Assembly: GCF_016756395.1 (NCBI RefSeq)
Contig: NZ_AP018365.1
Span: 3,199,001-3,263,000, forward strand
Direction of reading: 5' to 3'
Length of the DNA stretch: 64,000 nucleotides
From: Streptomyces sp. SN-593
Lineage (GTDB): Bacteria > Actinomycetota > Actinomycetes > Streptomycetales > Streptomycetaceae
The translations under genes and the position numbers were made by a program. Numbering within the stretch: the first letter of the stretch is position 1; each line of letters opens with the position of its first letter. Under the pieces are notes generated by a model. It was not told the origin of the DNA and searched no databases. It was given only the letters and a program-made list of their open reading frames with translations. This document shows positions 8,540-17,783 of this stretch, piece after piece.

Positions 8540-9226
8540 GTGAGCGACGGCGAGGACGGAAGAACGGCCCGGCACTCCCCCGCCCCCGCGGGGCCCGGTG
8601 CGCGGCGCGCCCGGCGGGTCCGGATGACCGGCGAGGAACGGCGCGAGCAACTCCTCGCCGTGGGCCGGGTGCTCTTCGCCGAGCGCGGCTACGAGGGCAC
8701 GTCGGTGGAGGAGATCGCGCACCAGGCGGGGGTCTCCAAACCCGTCGTCTACGAGCACTTCGGCGGCAAGGAAGGGCTCTACGCGGTCGTCGTCGACCGC
8801 GAGATGCGGCGCCTGCTGGACATGGTGACCAGCGCGCTCACCGGCGGTCATCCCCGTGAACTGCTCGAACAGGCCGCGTTCGCCCTGCTCGACTACATCG
8901 AGCAGTACACCGACGGGTTCCGGGTCCTGGTGCGGGACTCCCCCGTCGCCCAGTCCACCGGCACCTTCGCGTCGCTGATCAGCGACATCGCCACGCAGGT
9001 CGAGGACATCCTCGGCCACGAGTTCGAGCAGCGCGGCTTCGACCCCAGCCTCGCCCCGCTGTACGCGCAGGCACTGGTCGGCATGGTCGCGCTGACCGGC
9101 CAGTGGTGGCTGGAGGCGCGCCGCCCTCCGAAGGCCGAGGTCGCCGCCCACCTGGTCAACCTCAGTTGGAACGGCCTGTCCGGCCTCGAACAACGCCCGC
9201 GCCTGATCGGCCACCGCAAGTACTGA
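8540..9226 (+). CDS. TetR/AcrR-family transcriptional regulator
   Basis: A 228-residue TetR protein. After a basic, disordered N-terminus (about 1-30), the helix-turn-helix reads GTSVEEIAHQAGVSKPVVYEHFGGKEGLY; the rest is an all-helical ligand-binding domain with WWLEARRPP near the end. It starts at GTG 8540, 24 bases after the desaturase, on the same strand, so the two form one unit and it probably regulates the desaturase in response to acyl-CoA or fatty acids (inference from arrangement). Confidence 0.9.
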   Translation: MSDGEDGRTARHSPAPAGPGARRARRVRMTGEERREQLLAVGRVLFAERGYEGTSVEEIAHQAGVSKPVVYEHFGGKEGLYAVVVDREMRRLLDMVTSALTGGHPRELLEQAAFALLDYIEQYTDGFRVLVRDSPVAQSTGTFASLISDIATQVEDILGHEFEQRGFDPSLAPLYAQALVGMVALTGQWWLEARRPPKAEVAAHLVNLSWNGLSGLEQRPRLIGHRKY

Positions 9227-9289
9227 CCGCTTCTCCCGCGACGGGCCGCTGGCGCCGGGTCGCCGGCGCGGGGATGCGTACGGACATGG

Positions 9290-9327
9290 GGGCGGGCGGC
9301 GCCGGTCGGGGCCGGGGCCGCCCGCCC
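9290..9327. terminator. Bidirectional hairpin between tetR and galK
   Basis: An 11-base perfect stem (GGGCGGGCGGC at 9290-9300 with GCCGCCCGCCC at 9317-9327) and a 16-base loop lie in the gap between two convergent genes. Confidence 0.6.
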
Positions 9328-9379
9328 GCTCGCGCGGGTCCACGTGTCAGGGCGTGGCCCGCGTGCTGCGGACCCGCCG

Positions 9380-10537
9380 CTACCAGAGGCGGCGGGCCCC
9401 CGCCGAGGGGGAGATCGTGAAGTGCCGGGACTGCGGGAGCGCCGCGGCCACCGCGTCGGTGACCCGGTCCAGGTCGCCCGCTTCGAGCAGCACGATCGCC
9501 GAGCCGCCGAAGCCGCCGCCGGTCATCCGGGCGCCGAGCGCGCCCGCGGCCAGCGCGGTGTCCACCACGACATCCAGCTCGGGGCAGGACACCTGGAAGT
9601 CGTCCCGCAGCGAGACGTGCCCCGCGGTCAGCACGGGGCCGATCTCGCGGACCCGCCCGGCGTCGCACAGCGCGAGCACGTCCTCGACGCGCCGGTTCTC
9701 CGTGACCACGTGCCGGGTCAGCCGGCGCAGCCGGTCGTCGGGGAGCGCGGCGAGCGCGTCGGCCAGGCCGTCGAACGGCACGTCCCGCAGGGCGGGCAGG
9801 CCCAGCGCCGCGGCGGCGGCCTCGCACCCGGCCCGGCGCTCGCCGTAGGCACCGTCGGCGTGGGCGTGCTTGACCCGGGTGTCCACCGCCACCATCGCCA
9901 GCCCCGCCGCGTCGAGATCGAGCGGCACCTGCCGCTGGCCGAGGCCGCGCACGTCGAGGTACAGGGCGTGGCCGTCGGTGCAGCAGGCGGAGGCGGTCTG
10001 GTCCATCACGCCGACGGGCGCGCCGACGTAGGTGTTCTCCGAGGACTGGCACAGCAGCGCGAGGTCCTGGCGGGAGACGTCCCGCACGCCGTGCAGCTCG
10101 GTCAGCGCCAGGGCGGTGACGACCTGGAGCGCCGCGGAGGAGGACAGCCCGCCGCCGACCGGGACGGTGCTGTCGTAGAGCAGGTCGGCGCCGCCGATGT
10201 CGTGGCCCGCCTGCCGCAGGGACCACAGCACGGCCGCCGGGTAGCGGACCCAGCCGGGGGTGGTGCCGGGGGCGAGGTCGGCGACCGCGAGTTCGACGGT
10301 GCCGTCGTCCATGTCCGCCGAGTGCAGCCGCAGCAGGCCGTCGTCGCGGCGGGCGACGGCGGCACGGGTGACGTGCGGCAGCGCGAAGGGCATCGCGAGG
10401 CCGTCGTTGTAGTCGGTGTGCTCGCCGATCAGGTTGACCCGGCCGGGCGCCGCCCAGGCGCCCTCCGGCGCGCGCCCGAAGACGCCCTTGAACGCAGCTT
10501 CGAAGGCGGCGGCGTCGGTGGTTGCGGAGTCGGTCAT
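9380..10537 (-). CDS. galK: Galactokinase
   Basis: A 385-residue GHMP-family kinase phosphorylating galactose at C1. It contains the galactokinase signature [19 protein letters not shown] near residue 30, the GHMP phosphate loop [12 protein letters not shown], and the third motif [12 protein letters not shown] near the C-terminus. ATG at 10537 overlaps the galE stop by four bases; an in-frame open stretch further upstream lies inside galE and is not used. It is the last gene of galT-galE-galK. Confidence 0.96.
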   Translation of the reverse strand: MTDSATTDAAAFEAAFKGVFGRAPEGAWAAPGRVNLIGEHTDYNDGLAMPFALPHVTRAAVARRDDGLLRLHSADMDDGTVELAVADLAPGTTPGWVRYPAAVLWSLRQAGHDIGGADLLYDSTVPVGGGLSSSAALQVVTALALTELHGVRDVSRQDLALLCQSSENTYVGAPVGVMDQTASACCTDGHALYLDVRGLGQRQVPLDLDAAGLAMVAVDTRVKHAHADGAYGERRAGCEAAAAALGLPALRDVPFDGLADALAALPDDRLRRLTRHVVTENRRVEDVLALCDAGRVREIGPVLTAGHVSLRDDFQVSCPELDVVVDTALAAGALGARMTGGGFGGSAIVLLEAGDLDRVTDAVAAALPQSRHFTISPSAGARRLW

Positions 10538-11532
10538 CGTGTGTCGCCCTCCCCGAGCGATTGGGCGAAGTTCCATGCGTCGCGGACGATGCCGGCCAGG
10601 TCGGTGCGGCTGGGCCGCCAGCCCAACTGCTGCCGGGCCCGCTCGGCCGAGGCGACCAGCACCGCCGGGTCGCCCGGGCGGCGCGGCTGCGAGACGGCCG
10701 GGATCGGGTGGCCGGTGACCTGGCGGACGGTCTCGATGACCTCGCGGACGGAGAAGCCGTTGCCGTTGCCGAGGTTGCAGATCAGGTGCTCGCCGGCCGG
10801 GGCCTTGTCCAGGGCCAGCAGGTGGGCCTCGGCGAGGTCGGCGACGTGGATGTAGTCCCGCAGGCAGGTGCCGTCGGGCGTCGGGTAGTCCTCGCCGTAG
10901 ACGGCGACCGACTCGCGGCGGCCCTGGGCGACCTGGAGCACCAGCGGGATGAGGTGCGACTCGGGGTCGTGGCGCTCGCCCTGCCGGCCGTAGGCGCCGG
11001 CCACGTTGAAGTACCGCAGCGAGACCGCGGACAGGCCGTGGGCCGCGCACTCCCCGGTGATCATGTGGTCGACGGCGAGCTTGGTCGCGCCGTAGGGGTT
11101 GGTCGGGGCCGTCGGCGCGTCCTCGGTGATCGGCACCGACACCGGCTCGCCGTAGGTGGCGGCGGTGGAGGAGAAGACCAGCCGGCCCACGCCCGCGGTG
11201 CGCATGGCGGCGAGCAGTTCGAGGGTGCCGGCCACGTTGTTGCGCCAGTACTTCTCCGGGTTCGCGACGGACTCGGCGACCTGGGAGGACGCGGCGAAGT
11301 GCAGCACCGCGTCGTAGGAGCCGTCGAGCACCTTGCCGGCGTCCTGGACGCGCCCCTCGACGAACTCCGCGCCCTGCGGCACGCCCTCGCGCACGCCGGT
11401 GGACAGGTCGTCCAGCACCGTCACCCGGTGCCCGGCGTCGAGCAGGTACGCCGCCACGACCCCGCCGACGTAGCCCGCGCCACCGGTGACCAGCAGCTTC
11501 TTGGAACCCGGGGTCCCGGTCGGTTCGGTCAC
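10534..11532 (-). CDS. galE: UDP-glucose 4-epimerase
   Basis: A 332-residue extended short-chain dehydrogenase interconverting UDP-galactose and UDP-glucose with bound NAD. The NAD-binding loop [10 protein letters not shown] starts at about residue 15, the catalytic pair is in YGATK, with the upstream S-S/T ([11 protein letters not shown]). Its ends overlap galT and galK by four bases each, so the three genes are translationally coupled. Confidence 0.95.
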   Translation of the reverse strand: MTEPTGTPGSKKLLVTGGAGYVGGVVAAYLLDAGHRVTVLDDLSTGVREGVPQGAEFVEGRVQDAGKVLDGSYDAVLHFAASSQVAESVANPEKYWRNNVAGTLELLAAMRTAGVGRLVFSSTAATYGEPVSVPITEDAPTAPTNPYGATKLAVDHMITGECAAHGLSAVSLRYFNVAGAYGRQGERHDPESHLIPLVLQVAQGRRESVAVYGEDYPTPDGTCLRDYIHVADLAEAHLLALDKAPAGEHLICNLGNGNGFSVREVIETVRQVTGHPIPAVSQPRRPGDPAVLVASAERARQQLGWRPSRTDLAGIVRDAWNFAQSLGEGDTR

Positions 11533-12572
11533 TTCGTGGCCACCTCTCGCAGTCGCAGCGCCGCGGACTCCGGCGGCACGTCGTTGACGAACGCGCCCAT
11601 GCCGGATTCGGAACCCGCGAGGAACTTCAGCTTGCCCGAAGTGCGGCGAATGGTGAAAAGCTCCAGGTGGAGGGCGAACTCACGGCGGTCGGCCGCGTTG
11701 AAGGGCGCCTGGTGCCAGCCGGAGATGTACGGGGTGGGCGGCTGGTCCGGGCCGAAGATCCGGTCGAAGCGGCGCAGCAGCTCCAGGTACACGTGCGGGA
11801 ACTCCGCGCGCGCGTCCTCGTCGAGGCCGAGCAGGTCCGGCACCCGGCGGTTGGGGTACAGGTGCACTTCGTACGGCCAGTGCGCGGCGTACGGGACGAA
11901 CGCCGTCCAGTGCTCGCCGGCCAGCACGACGCGGCGGCCGTCGGCCCGCTCGTCGGCGAGCACGTCGTCGAAGAGGTTGCGGCCGGTGCCGGCGCGGTGC
12001 TCGGCCAGCGAGCGCAGCATCAGCGAGGTGCGCGGGGTGACGAACGGGTAACCGTAGATCTGCCCGTGCGGGTGGCCGAGGGTGACGCCGATCTCCTCGC
12101 CGCGGTTCTCGAACGGGAAGACCTGTTCGACGCCGGGGAGCTGGGACAGGTCGCGGGTGCGGTCGGTCCACACGTCGAGCACCAGGCGGGCGCCCTCGGG
12201 GGTGAGGTCCGCGAAGGACGCGTCGTGGTCGGAGGTGAAGCACACCACCTCGCAGCGGCCCTTGTCGCCGGCGAGCGACGGGAAGCGGTTCTCGAAGACG
12301 GCGACCTCGTAGTCCGGCGCCGGGATCTCGGTGTGCCGCCCCTCACGCGAGGGGCACAGCGGGCACTGGTCGGCCGGCGGGTGGTACGTACGGCCCTGCC
12401 GGTGCGACGCGATGGCCACGGTGTCGCCGAGCAGCCGGTCGGACCGGGTCTCGGAGGTGGTGGCCACCGGGTCGAGCGGGCGGGGATCGACGGCGTCGCG
12501 TACCGCGGCGTCGGCCGAGTCGTAGTAGATCAGCTCACGGCCGTCCGCGAGCCGGGTCGGCGTCTTCTTCAC
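11529..12572 (-). CDS. galT: Galactose-1-phosphate uridylyltransferase
   Basis: A 347-residue class I GalT exchanging UMP between UDP-glucose and galactose 1-phosphate. The active-site histidine triad is in [11 protein letters not shown], and the zinc cysteine pair appears as CPLCPS near residue 75. It starts with GTG at 12572, nine bases after GAGG. It is the first gene of the Leloir operon; hexamer repeats typical of a Streptomyces gal promoter lie just upstream. Confidence 0.95.
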   Translation of the reverse strand: MKKTPTRLADGRELIYYDSADAAVRDAVDPRPLDPVATTSETRSDRLLGDTVAIASHRQGRTYHPPADQCPLCPSREGRHTEIPAPDYEVAVFENRFPSLAGDKGRCEVVCFTSDHDASFADLTPEGARLVLDVWTDRTRDLSQLPGVEQVFPFENRGEEIGVTLGHPHGQIYGYPFVTPRTSLMLRSLAEHRAGTGRNLFDDVLADERADGRRVVLAGEHWTAFVPYAAHWPYEVHLYPNRRVPDLLGLDEDARAEFPHVYLELLRRFDRIFGPDQPPTPYISGWHQAPFNAADRREFALHLELFTIRRTSGKLKFLAGSESGMGAFVNDVPPESAALRLREVATK

Positions 12573-12878
12573 CTACGGCACCTCTTGCCACGATCACTCA
12601 ACGCTTCCAACAGAACCGCACACAATGAATCACAACACAACAGTCCAGTCAATGCCGGGGCACGACGAAGTCGCACAGGTTCGCGCCGACGACCGCGCGA
12701 GGGCAGGAGGGCGCACCGCAGGGCACAACCAAACAAAGCCGAACAGACCCCGACGCAACGGCGGGACACGACCGCCGCCCACCACCGTGGGACGCCGAGC
12801 GTGACTCCGCCGGGCCGCCGCGACCGCCGTGACCGCCGTGGCCGCCGGCGGTCAGGGGCGGTCAGGGGCGGTCCGCGC
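12573..12878 (-). promoter_or_regulatory. galT upstream region with galP1-like hexamers
   Basis: This 306-base gene-free stretch precedes galT. On the minus strand 12619-12642 reads as a run of TGTTGTG, TGTGAT and TTGTGTG units. The Streptomyces galP1 promoter is known to carry direct TGTGAT-type hexamers near its start that mediate galactose control, so this is a likely operator/promoter. The remainder is GC-rich and includes short GGCGGTCAGG direct repeats near 12848-12870; nothing else was recognised. Confidence 0.5.
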
Positions 12879-13556
12879 TCATCGCGCCGGGTCCTCGACC
12901 GCCCGCTCCAGCAGCCCGGTACGGGCCGCGAGCGCCGCCGCCTCCAGCCGGGACCCCACGCCCAGCTTCATCAGCACCCGCTGCACATGCGTGCGCGCGG
13001 TGCTCGGCGCGATCCGCATGCCCGCCGCGATCACCCGGGTGTCCTCGCCCTCGGCGACCCGCACCAGTACCTCGACCTCGCGCGGGGTGAGCATCTCCAG
13101 CAGCCGGGCGCCCTCGTCGTCGGGCTGGCGGGCGGGGTTGAGCAGTTCCGCGAAGGCGCCCTGGAGCAGTTGCTGGGCCACCGCGACCTCTCCGGTCCTG
13201 GCCTTGGCCATGGCCCGCTCGACGCCCTCGATCCGCTCGTCGTGGCGGACGTAGCCGGACGCGCCGGCGGCGAAGGCGGCGGCGATCCCGCGCGGGTCGG
13301 GCACCGGACCGAGCACCACCACGGCCACCGCGGGCCGCTCCCGCTTGATCCGCGCGACCGTGTCGAACGCGCCGGGCTCCGCCGGCGCCGCGGTGCCGAA
13401 CAGACACACCTCGGGCGCCCTGTTGAGCACCAGGTCGGCCGCGCCCGCGGCGGGCGCCGCGGCGGCCAGCACGCGGTGCCCGCGCAGCCTGAGGGCCGAG
13501 GCCAGCGCCTCGGCGAGCAGCCGGTGGTCGTCGACCACGACGAGCCGTACACCCAT
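12879..13556 (-). CDS. Atypical LuxR/NarL-family response regulator lacking the phospho-acceptor aspartate
   Basis: A 225-residue protein with a receiver-like N-terminus (VVVDDHRLLAEAL, residues 7-19) and an intact LuxR helix-turn-helix at the C-terminus (LTPREVEVLVRVAEG, then IAPSTARTHVQRVLMKLG). At the place where receivers have the phosphorylated aspartate it reads PEVCLFGTAAP, with G54 instead of D, and the conserved lysine is arginine (GYVRHD). Such receivers normally work without phosphorylation, by ligand, redox or protein contact. No kinase is adjacent. ATG at 13556 gives the family start. It precedes the gal operon on the same strand but is separated by 306 bases. Confidence 0.88.
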   Translation of the reverse strand: MGVRLVVVDDHRLLAEALASALRLRGHRVLAAAAPAAGAADLVLNRAPEVCLFGTAAPAEPGAFDTVARIKRERPAVAVVVLGPVPDPRGIAAAFAAGASGYVRHDERIEGVERAMAKARTGEVAVAQQLLQGAFAELLNPARQPDDEGARLLEMLTPREVEVLVRVAEGEDTRVIAAGMRIAPSTARTHVQRVLMKLGVGSRLEAAALAARTGLLERAVEDPAR

Positions 13557-13742
13557 CTCGGGTCTCCCCCATCCCTGCGGCCCCGACGGCCGCCGGTCCC
13601 GGTCCCCGGTCCATACCGCGACCGGACCGGTCCCAACCGCACCCCTGGTGCGGAAGTACGCACTCGCCGCGAAAATACCCGGTTCGGCGGGCCCGCGCGC
13701 CGCTACCGGTGGAAACGGGTCGCTACCGTGACCGGGCGGCCT

Positions 13743-13772
13743 GCGCGCGCCCGGGGCGAGCCGGGCGCGCGC
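13743..13772 (-). terminator. Terminator hairpin after the beta-propeller gene
   Basis: A perfect 12-base stem (GCGCGCGCCCGG at 13743-13754 with CCGGGCGCGCGC at 13761-13772) and 6-base loop begin five bases beyond the stop codon of the 13778-15556 gene. Confidence 0.65.
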
Positions 13773-13777
13773 GGCGG

Positions 13778-15556
13778 TCAGCCGTAGACCACCAGGTACT
13801 TCTGGCCGCTCTCGCCCGCGTACACGGTCTTCGAGGCGAGGTAGAGGACGCCGTCGTGCCACACCATGTAGCGGGCGTCGCCGAAGGCGTCCAGCCGCTT
13901 GTACGCGTCGCTGCCCAGCGTCGCGTAGGTGCTGATCGCGCCGCTGGCCGGATCGAGGGTGACGAGCTTGCCCGCCTTGTCGTACTCCGGCTCCTCGTAC
14001 CCCACGACCTTGCCGTCCTGGAAGCCGATGCCGGTGATGTCGTAGTTGCCGGTCGGCTTCGCGACCCACTTCTGCTTGCCGTCCGACAGGTTGAAGGCCG
14101 CGATGCCGCTGAGCACGTTGCCGGAGCCGGCGGTGTCGCCGGCCAGCGTCAGGTAGACGGTGTCCTTGTCCACCAGGACGTTGTGCACGGACTGCACCTC
14201 GATGCCGTCCTCGTCGATGTCGTACTTCTTGGTGCCCAGCGACACCCGCGACTGGAGCCGGCCGTCGACGATCGAGGCGACGTCGGTGTAGATGGTGTCC
14301 TGGGTGCCGAGCAGCACCACCACCGGGTCGGTGGAGACGACCGCGCTCACCCGCAGGCCGTCCGGCGCGTTCCAGGTCCACTTCGGGGCACCGGACTTCG
14401 CCGGGTCGACCAACTGCACCTTGTACGCGGCGTCGTAGTCGCAGTCGAGCACCGCGACGAACTGGGCGCCGCCCGCGTATCCGGAGTCGCGGCAGTTGTC
14501 ACCGCTGTCGCCGTCGCCGGCCTGCCACAGCTTCGTGTGGTCGCTGAGCTTGTAGCCGACGGAGCCCTCGCCCCAGGTGACGCCGACCGCGTCGCCGCTG
14601 ACGGCCATCTCGGAGTAGTCGAAGTCCGGCGAGACGTCGCCGCCGGGCAGGTCGGCCGTCCACAGGGTCTTGCCCGTGGCCAGGTTGACCGCCATCACCT
14701 TGTCGCACTTGGCGCCGTACTGGAGGGCGGTCATGTCCTGGTAGGAGTCGCGCGCCGCGGTGCACTCCGAGCCGCCCGGCGCCGGGATCGACCACGCCTG
14801 CGCGCCCGTCGCGAGGTCGTACCCGACCACCTTGTCGATCTGGTTCTTCACGACGTACTTGTCGGTGAACCACACACCGAGCGCGTCCTTGAGGTTGTCC
14901 TTCTCCGCGACCGTGTCGGCGTCCTTGTCCCACTTGAAGTCCAGCTCGGACTTGTGCGCGGGGGTGGTCGGAGCGCCGCTCGTACCACCGGAACTGGCCT
15001 GCGGCTTGGGGTCGTCGCCCCCGCCGCCCTTGGTCGCGAAGTACACGCCGCCGCCGATCACCAGCACCGCGGCCACCACGGCCGCGACGATGACCACGAG
15101 CTTGTTCTTCGACCCGCCGCCCCCGGGCGCGCCCGCGTTGCCGTAGGGGGGCTGCCCGCCGTAGGGCGGCTGGCCGTACTGCGGGGGCGGGGCCTGCTGC
15201 GGGTAGCCGTACGGGCCCGCCGCGGGCGGCTGGCCGTATCCCGGTTGGCCGTAACCGGGTTGGCCGTATCCGGGCTGACCGTAGCCCTGGGCGGGCTGCG
15301 GCGGCTGCGGGCCCGGGTAGCCGTACCCCGGCGCGGGGGCGGATGCCGGCGGGGGCGGCGGCGGGGCCTGGGGCTGCGGCGGCTGCGGGGCCTGCTGCTG
15401 CGGGAAGGCGGGCTGGGTCGGCGCCGCGTACGGGTTCTGGCCCGGGGGCGGCGGCGAGGCGTAGGGGTTGTCCGGCTGCGAAGGGGGCGGCGGCACTGCT
15501 CCGCCGGAGCCCCCGAACTGGGGCGGGTTTCCGGGGGGCGGGGGCGGCTGCGACAT
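13778..15556 (-). CDS. Membrane-anchored PQQ-like beta-propeller repeat protein
   Basis: A 592-residue protein. Residues 1-150 are cytosolic, proline/glycine/tyrosine-rich, with tandem GYGQP units at about 91-110. One transmembrane helix spans about 152-174 (LVVIVAAVVAAVLVIGGGVYF), followed by an extracytoplasmic domain with repeated ATGAQAWSIP / ATGKTLWTADLP / LSDGKQKWVAKP-type blades, the signature of PQQ-like eight-bladed propellers. There is no catalytic set for a quinoprotein dehydrogenase, so it is likely a binding or scaffold protein. ATG at 15556 follows AAGGA; an upstream in-frame start would add 55 arginine-rich residues. Function is unknown. Confidence 0.88.
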   Translation of the reverse strand: MSQPPPPPGNPPQFGGSGGAVPPPPSQPDNPYASPPPPGQNPYAAPTQPAFPQQQAPQPPQPQAPPPPPPASAPAPGYGYPGPQPPQPAQGYGQPGYGQPGYGQPGYGQPPAAGPYGYPQQAPPPQYGQPPYGGQPPYGNAGAPGGGGSKNKLVVIVAAVVAAVLVIGGGVYFATKGGGGDDPKPQASSGGTSGAPTTPAHKSELDFKWDKDADTVAEKDNLKDALGVWFTDKYVVKNQIDKVVGYDLATGAQAWSIPAPGGSECTAARDSYQDMTALQYGAKCDKVMAVNLATGKTLWTADLPGGDVSPDFDYSEMAVSGDAVGVTWGEGSVGYKLSDHTKLWQAGDGDSGDNCRDSGYAGGAQFVAVLDCDYDAAYKVQLVDPAKSGAPKWTWNAPDGLRVSAVVSTDPVVVLLGTQDTIYTDVASIVDGRLQSRVSLGTKKYDIDEDGIEVQSVHNVLVDKDTVYLTLAGDTAGSGNVLSGIAAFNLSDGKQKWVAKPTGNYDITGIGFQDGKVVGYEEPEYDKAGKLVTLDPASGAISTYATLGSDAYKRLDAFGDARYMVWHDGVLYLASKTVYAGESGQKYLVVYG

Positions 15557-15857
15557 CAGCAGGTCCTTCTTCGGGCCGGGCGAAATGGCGTACGGACGAA
15601 TGGAGCGCGAAGCGCGGCCACCGATGTGTACGGCCCGCCGGACGCTGCGGCGTGGACCGCAACTCGTACGGGCGTACGAGGGACGAACGCGCTTCGGGCG
15701 AGCGGAGACTCTTTCTATCACCCGGTCGACTTGACGCCGCCGGCCGCCGCTGTTCCGTTACCGGCCCGCTACACGTCCCCCACCTGCGCGGCCTTCCCGC
15801 CGCCCGCGAGCCCGCCCGCCGCGCCCGTGCTCCGCCCGCCGCGCCCGCGGACCCGTC
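15557..15857. other. Gene-free stretch between the propeller gene and the ABC-F gene
   Basis: About 300 bases upstream of the propeller gene and downstream of the ABC-F ATPase. It should hold the promoter of the former, but no convincing -35/-10 pair, operator or hairpin was recognised. Confidence 0.5.
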
Positions 15858-17735
15858 TCACGCGTCCTCGGCCAGCTCCAGCCAGCGCGTCTCCAGGTCC
15901 TCCCGCTCCTCGCGCAGCGCGCGCAGTTCGGCGTCGAGCGCGGCCACCTTCTCGAAGTCGGTGGCGTGTTCGGCGATCCGGGCGTGCAACTCGCTCTCGC
16001 GCACGCCGACCTTGTCCAACCGCCGCTCCACGCGCTGGAGCTCCTTCTTCGCCGCGCGGGCGTCCCGGGCGCCGCCGCCCGCGCCGGCCGCCGGGGCCGC
16101 CCCCGTACCGGACCCCGCGCCCGGACCCGAGCGCGAACCGGCGCCGTCCGGGGGCCGGTTCGCCTGCTTCTGGCCGGCTGCCGGCGCGGCGGCGGCCGCG
16201 AGCAGCGCCTGCCGGCGCTCCAGGTACTCGTCCACGCCGCGCGGCAGCATCCGCAGGGTCCGGTCGCCGAGCAGGGCGAACACCCGGTCCGTGGTGCGCT
16301 CCAGGAAGTACCGGTCGTGGCTGATCACCAGCATCGAGCCGGGCCAGCCGTCGAGCAGGTCCTCCAACTGGGTCAGCGTCTCGATGTCGAGGTCGTTGGT
16401 CGGCTCGTCGAGGAACAGCACGTTCGGCTCGTCCATCAGCAGCCGCAGGATCTGCAGCCTGCGCCGCTCGCCGCCGGACAGGTCGCCGACCGGCGTCCAC
16501 TGCTTCTCCTTGCCGAAGCCGAACCTCTCGCAGAGCTGGCCCGCGGTCATCTCCCGGCCCTTGCCGAGGTCGACCCGCTGCCGCACCGACTCCACGGCCT
16601 GCAACACGCGCTGCGCGGGGTCGAGTTCGGCGACCTCCTGGGAGAGGTAGGCGAGTTTGACGGTCCGGCCCACCACGACCCGGCCGCGCTCCGGCTGCCG
16701 CTCGCCGTCGCTGGCGGCCGCCTCGGCCAGCGCGCGCAGCAGCGAGGTCTTTCCCGCGCCGTTCACCCCGACCAGGCCGATCCGGTCGCCCGGGCCGAGC
16801 TGCCAGGTGATGTGCTCCAGCAGCGTCTTGGGGCCCGCGGTGATCGTCGCGTCCTCCAGCTCGAAGACGGTCTTGCCGAGGCGGGAGTTGGCGAACCTCA
16901 TCAGCTCGGCGCTGTCGCGCGGCGGCGGCACGTCCTCGATCAGCGCGTTGGCCGCCTCGATCCGGAAGCGCGGCTTGGAGGTGCGCGCGGGGGCGCCGCG
17001 GCGCAGCCAGGCCAGCTCCTTGCGCACCAGGTTCTGCCGCTTGGCCTCCTCGGTGGCGGCGATCCGCTCGCGCTCGGCGCGCGCGAACACGTAGTCGCTG
17101 TAGCCGCCCTCGTACTCGTAGACGTTGCCGCGCTGTACGTCCCACATCCGGGTGCAGACCTGGTCGAGGAACCAGCGGTCGTGGGTGACGCAGACCAGGG
17201 CGGCGCGGCGGGCGCGCAGGTGGCCGGCCAGCCACGCGATGCCCTCCACGTCCAGGTGGTTGGTGGGCTCGTCGAGCACGATCAGGTCCTGCTCGCCGAT
17301 GAGCAGCTTCGCCAGCGCGATACGGCGCCGCTCGCCGCCGGACAGCGGGCCGATCACGGTGTCCAGGCCGCGGTCGAAGCCGGGCAGGTCCAGCGCGCCG
17401 AACAGCCCGGTCAGCACGTCCCTGATCCGCGCGTCCCCGGCCCAGTCGTGGTCCGGGCGGTCCCCGACGATCTCCTGGCGCACGGTCGCGGCCGGGTCCA
17501 GCGAGTCGTTCTGCGTGAGGACGCCCAGCCGCAGGCCGCCCTGCTGCGTCACGCGCCCGGCGTCCGGCTCCTCCAGCCGCGCCAGCATCCGCACCAGCGT
17601 GGTCTTCCCGTCGCCGTTGCGCCCGACGACCCCGATCCGGTCCCCCTCGGAGACCCCGAGCGAGACCCCTTCGAGCAGCATGCGGGTCCCGTAGGTCTTG
17701 CTGACGCTTTCGACATTGACGAGGTTGACGGCCAC
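15858..17735 (-). CDS. ABC-F family ATPase (Uup-like, with C-terminal coiled coil)
   Basis: A 625-residue soluble protein with two ABC domains and no membrane part. Domain 1: Walker A GRNGDGKTT, signature LSGGERRRIALAKLL, Walker B LIVLDEPTNHLD. Domain 2: Walker A GVNGAGKTS, signature LSGGERRRLQILRLL, Walker B LFLDEPTNDLD. A Gly/Pro/Ala-rich linker (about 515-550) leads to a C-terminal coiled coil (AAKKELQRVERRLDKV onward), as in Uup. ABC-F proteins act on ribosomes; some give antibiotic resistance, and this one could do either. It lies 48 bases after ispE on the same strand. Confidence 0.93.
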   Translation of the reverse strand: MAVNLVNVESVSKTYGTRMLLEGVSLGVSEGDRIGVVGRNGDGKTTLVRMLARLEEPDAGRVTQQGGLRLGVLTQNDSLDPAATVRQEIVGDRPDHDWAGDARIRDVLTGLFGALDLPGFDRGLDTVIGPLSGGERRRIALAKLLIGEQDLIVLDEPTNHLDVEGIAWLAGHLRARRAALVCVTHDRWFLDQVCTRMWDVQRGNVYEYEGGYSDYVFARAERERIAATEEAKRQNLVRKELAWLRRGAPARTSKPRFRIEAANALIEDVPPPRDSAELMRFANSRLGKTVFELEDATITAGPKTLLEHITWQLGPGDRIGLVGVNGAGKTSLLRALAEAAASDGERQPERGRVVVGRTVKLAYLSQEVAELDPAQRVLQAVESVRQRVDLGKGREMTAGQLCERFGFGKEKQWTPVGDLSGGERRRLQILRLLMDEPNVLFLDEPTNDLDIETLTQLEDLLDGWPGSMLVISHDRYFLERTTDRVFALLGDRTLRMLPRGVDEYLERRQALLAAAAAPAAGQKQANRPPDGAGSRSGPGAGSGTGAAPAAGAGGGARDARAAKKELQRVERRLDKVGVRESELHARIAEHATDFEKVAALDAELRALREEREDLETRWLELAEDA

Positions 17736-17783
17736 GGACGGCTCTCTCCTGGGGGGCGGGATGTCAAGGGTAGTTCGGCGCCG

